This document shows, one piece after another, positions 61,936-64,000 of a stretch of 64,000 nt of DNA. The notes under the pieces were generated by a model. The model was not told the origin of the DNA and ran no database searches. It saw only the letters and a list, made by a program, of their open reading frames with translations. Origin of the DNA: Thamnaconus septentrionalis (lineage: Eukaryota; Chordata; Actinopteri; Tetraodontiformes; Monacanthidae); the NCBI GenBank assembly GCA_009823395.1, contig CM020506.1, positions 23,548,501 through 23,612,500 on the forward strand, in the 5' to 3' direction. Each line of letters opens with the position of its first letter. Position 1 is the stretch's first letter. A program made the position numbers and the translations under genes.

Positions 61936-62305
61936 TTTAATTCCAGTATTTTAGTGATAGAATTCCGGTACTATTGTTATGCATTGCTGTCTTTAATGAA
62001 CGATGATGGTCTCTCAGTCCCTTGTAAAGCTGTACATTTGTATTTATGTTTTGTGTTATTATTTCTCATTTTCCTCTTTGATTAATTTTGTACAGAGTCT
62101 CTCACTCTCTTTTTTGTTGTTGGCAGGTCGCGCTGATCAGGTCATGTGACCGCCCACCTGCTCAAACTGAATATTTAAGAGAGATCTGAGCTGTCTGTGA
62201 AACATTTTTATCTTTGCCCTGACGAAGGCCAGTGTGGCCGAAACGCGTTCATGTTTTAATGGTTTAGCCAAGTTATAATAAAGGCCTTTTAAGTATTACC
62301 CTCAG
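61936..62305 (+). mobile_element. 3' part of the Penelope-like element, with hammerhead-like core
   Basis: CTGACGA (62219-62225), a GGCC/GGCC stem, and GAAA (62240-62243) are the conserved core letters of a hammerhead ribozyme, which is known from Penelope-like element terminal repeats. AATAAAGG follows near 62,277. I could not find the cleavage-site strand, so ribozyme function is not shown. Confidence 0.55.
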
Positions 62306-62329
62306 GAGTGCCTCAAGACCTCAGAGGTC

Positions 62330-62525
62330 AATTGAACACTCTAAATTGTCCGGAGGTGTGCATGTGAGTGTGAATGGTTGTTTGTCTCTATGTGGCCCTG
62401 CAATGAACTGATGACTTGTCCAGGCTTGTCCAGACCCTGCCTTCGCCCTATGACAGCTGGGATAGGCTCCAGCAGACCCCCCGTGAACCCCCGTGACCCT
62501 GAGCTCAGGAAGATGAATGAATGTA
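62330..62525 (+). mobile_element. Retroelement tail of a common fish type, ending in ATGA units
   Basis: It contains ACACTCTAAATTGTCCGGAG, TTTGTCTCTATGTGGCCCTG, CAGCTGGGATAGGCTCCAGC and ends GATGAATGAATG. This sequence is ubiquitous in fish genomes as the 3' tail of a LINE/SINE family. The exact family is not assigned. Confidence 0.6.
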
Positions 62526-62749
62526 CTTCACTGTGGTTAGTTTATTCGGCGCTCTGACATTCTTGTTAGCTCTGGTGCTCGGCGACGATCGACACTCATG
62601 TTGCTCGCTAGCTTGCTAGCTTGTGGGTTTAATCTCGCGGTAACGTATCAGAAGACCGAGACAAGCGCCTTGACATGCATCAAGAGTTGAGCGTTAGATG
62701 GACGTAACGGAGAGAATCCGGTAATTTTTCAAAATAAAATTGTTCACAC

Positions 62750-62870
62750 AGATAATGAATGAAATAGGAATAATTTAACAGAAGTTAATTACTCTTTCTG
62801 TGCGGCCCGGTACCAAATGACCCACGGACCAGCACCAGTCGTTGGGGACCACTGTTTTACAATGACAAAA
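62750..62870. mobile_element. hAT-like terminal fragment
   Basis: GCGGCCCGGTACCAAATGAC and GTTGGGGACCACTGTTT match the outer part of widespread fish hAT elements (CAGTGGTCCCCAAC on the other strand). The other end was not located. Confidence 0.45.
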
Positions 62871-64000
62871 GAGAAAAAAGACAAAGACGAAATATACCTT
62901 ATATTTTTATTTATTTATTCCTCTTTATATTTGTTCTTTTATTTTTAATTTTGGCACCACTGTGATTCAGTTGACCACATGCAGGAAGAACACTATGAGT
63001 GACTTTCACTCCTTGGGAGGGCAGTGGATGGAGCCTATTCTATCATGCTGTCTTTTAGGGTGAAGGCAGGGCAGGGTGGGGTTACACTGGTCAAGTCACC
63101 GGTTCATGGCTGGGCCAACATGCACACAGGAAGAGCGGGGGGTCAAAATCGAAGCCCGAAACCTCTCAGTGTGATTCAGCAGTGCTGCACCACTTTTTAT
63201 CGATTATCTCTCCAGCAGGCAGGCAAACGTTCCTCAGTTGGCAGAGGCTCAAGCAGAGCAACTGTAAGCGTTTTTCCTTATGCTTGCTAGGTAACATCTT
63301 GGTACGGTACAGGTCGGTAATCAGGCATTTCCACGAACCCCAGCACGGTCCCAGGGGTTACGATTTTGGTACCTGCCTCATAGCAACGTGCAGGGCACTG
63401 ATTGGGTAAGAGTTTTGACGAAAGCCAAAGGTAGTCTTTCACGAAAGACCAAAACCGCCATTTTTAAATGCCCCGCTGTGTCTTTGTGCTTTGTGTGGAC
63501 TTCAGTTGTGCGGATATTCTTGTAAAATAATAAACGACTGTGAGACTCAAGTGATCGTTTCAGCGTCTACATTTTTTCTTCGAGGACAGTGTTTTGATAC
63601 AAGTCAGCAGTATTAAACAAAATCATTGTAAGCCCTATGAAAATGTCTTGCACAAAACAAAACAAAACCACAGGTAATACAAAAAGTAAATCATATGGTT
63701 TTGGGGACACAGGAGGCACAAAAACCGTCCAAGGACCTTTGGTTCGCCTTGCAGCCGTGACTCCGCCCACGCTCAGGTACTGGTCAGGCTTATGGAAATG
63801 CTTTCCAGCCGAGCTGTCCCATACCGTGAACGGCTGGCACTAGCCGCACATGGCTAGTTGAAAAACGCCTTAAGTGTTTATGATTGGAGTCCTTCAACAA
63901 TAACAGCTGACTGTTGTTGTTGTTGTTTGTTTGCTACCTGTAAAATTCCCACAAAAGTATGCCTGCACAAAATGGGCAAAAACATGAAGGGCACCAAAAA
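62871..64000. other. Intergenic region, no gene
   Basis: No gene is supported. A repeat-like segment at about 63,296-63,385 (GGTACGGTACAGGTCGGTA with a GGTACC end) looks like a MITE fragment. Confidence 0.4.

Overview
This window is eukaryotic and almost certainly teleost fish. It holds multi-exon genes with GT-AG introns, many microsatellites, and a dense mix of fish-type transposons (L2-like LINEs, Penelope-like, BEL/Pao, Ty3/Gypsy, hAT, Harbinger, tRNA-derived SINEs). All exon coordinates were joined by hand from reading frame, splice consensus and comparison between the two paralogues. No alignment or search was run.

Layout. (1) 1-1340: a 5'-truncated L2-type LINE on the minus strand. 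(2) 1.8-9.4 kb: transglutaminase gene copy 1 (+), 15 exons, with an apparent 1-nt frameshift in exon 11. (3) 10.2-27.4 kb: transglutaminase gene copy 2 (+), the same 15 exons, intact across 766 codons. It is longer because introns 7 and 8 took in mobile DNA, including a 6.9 kb composite block in intron 8. (4) 27.4-31.1 kb: intergenic repeats (SINE, L2 tail, GA microsatellite). (5) 31.1-51.6 kb: a 14-3-3 beta gene (ywhab) on the minus strand. It has a 2 kb 3'UTR, six coding exons (244 aa, intact) and a CpG-island promoter near 50.65-51.64 kb. Its last intron is 8.3 kb and carries a three-unit repeat and a BEL/Pao element with both LTRs. (6) 51.6-64 kb: no recognisable host gene; several hAT elements with 8-bp target duplications, a second Harbinger-type element, and a Penelope-like element with RT and GIY-YIG domains.

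Function. The tandem transglutaminases encode calcium-dependent protein cross-linking enzymes. Both keep the Cys-His-Asp triad, share promoter-proximal sequence and carry a paralogue-specific acidic linker before the C-terminal barrels. ywhab encodes a phosphoserine-binding adaptor. The two loci are neighbours but nothing here links them functionally.

Most interesting observations: a 155-bp stretch of complete identity between the two transglutaminase copies (exon 5/intron 5), which suggests gene conversion; the copy 1 frameshift; an 85-bp tandem triplication of the ywhab exon-4 splice acceptor; and a 26-bp minisatellite in ywhab intron 3 whose units carry AGGTCA-type DR1 nuclear-receptor half-site pairs. 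I found no clear evidence of a wholly new biological system.
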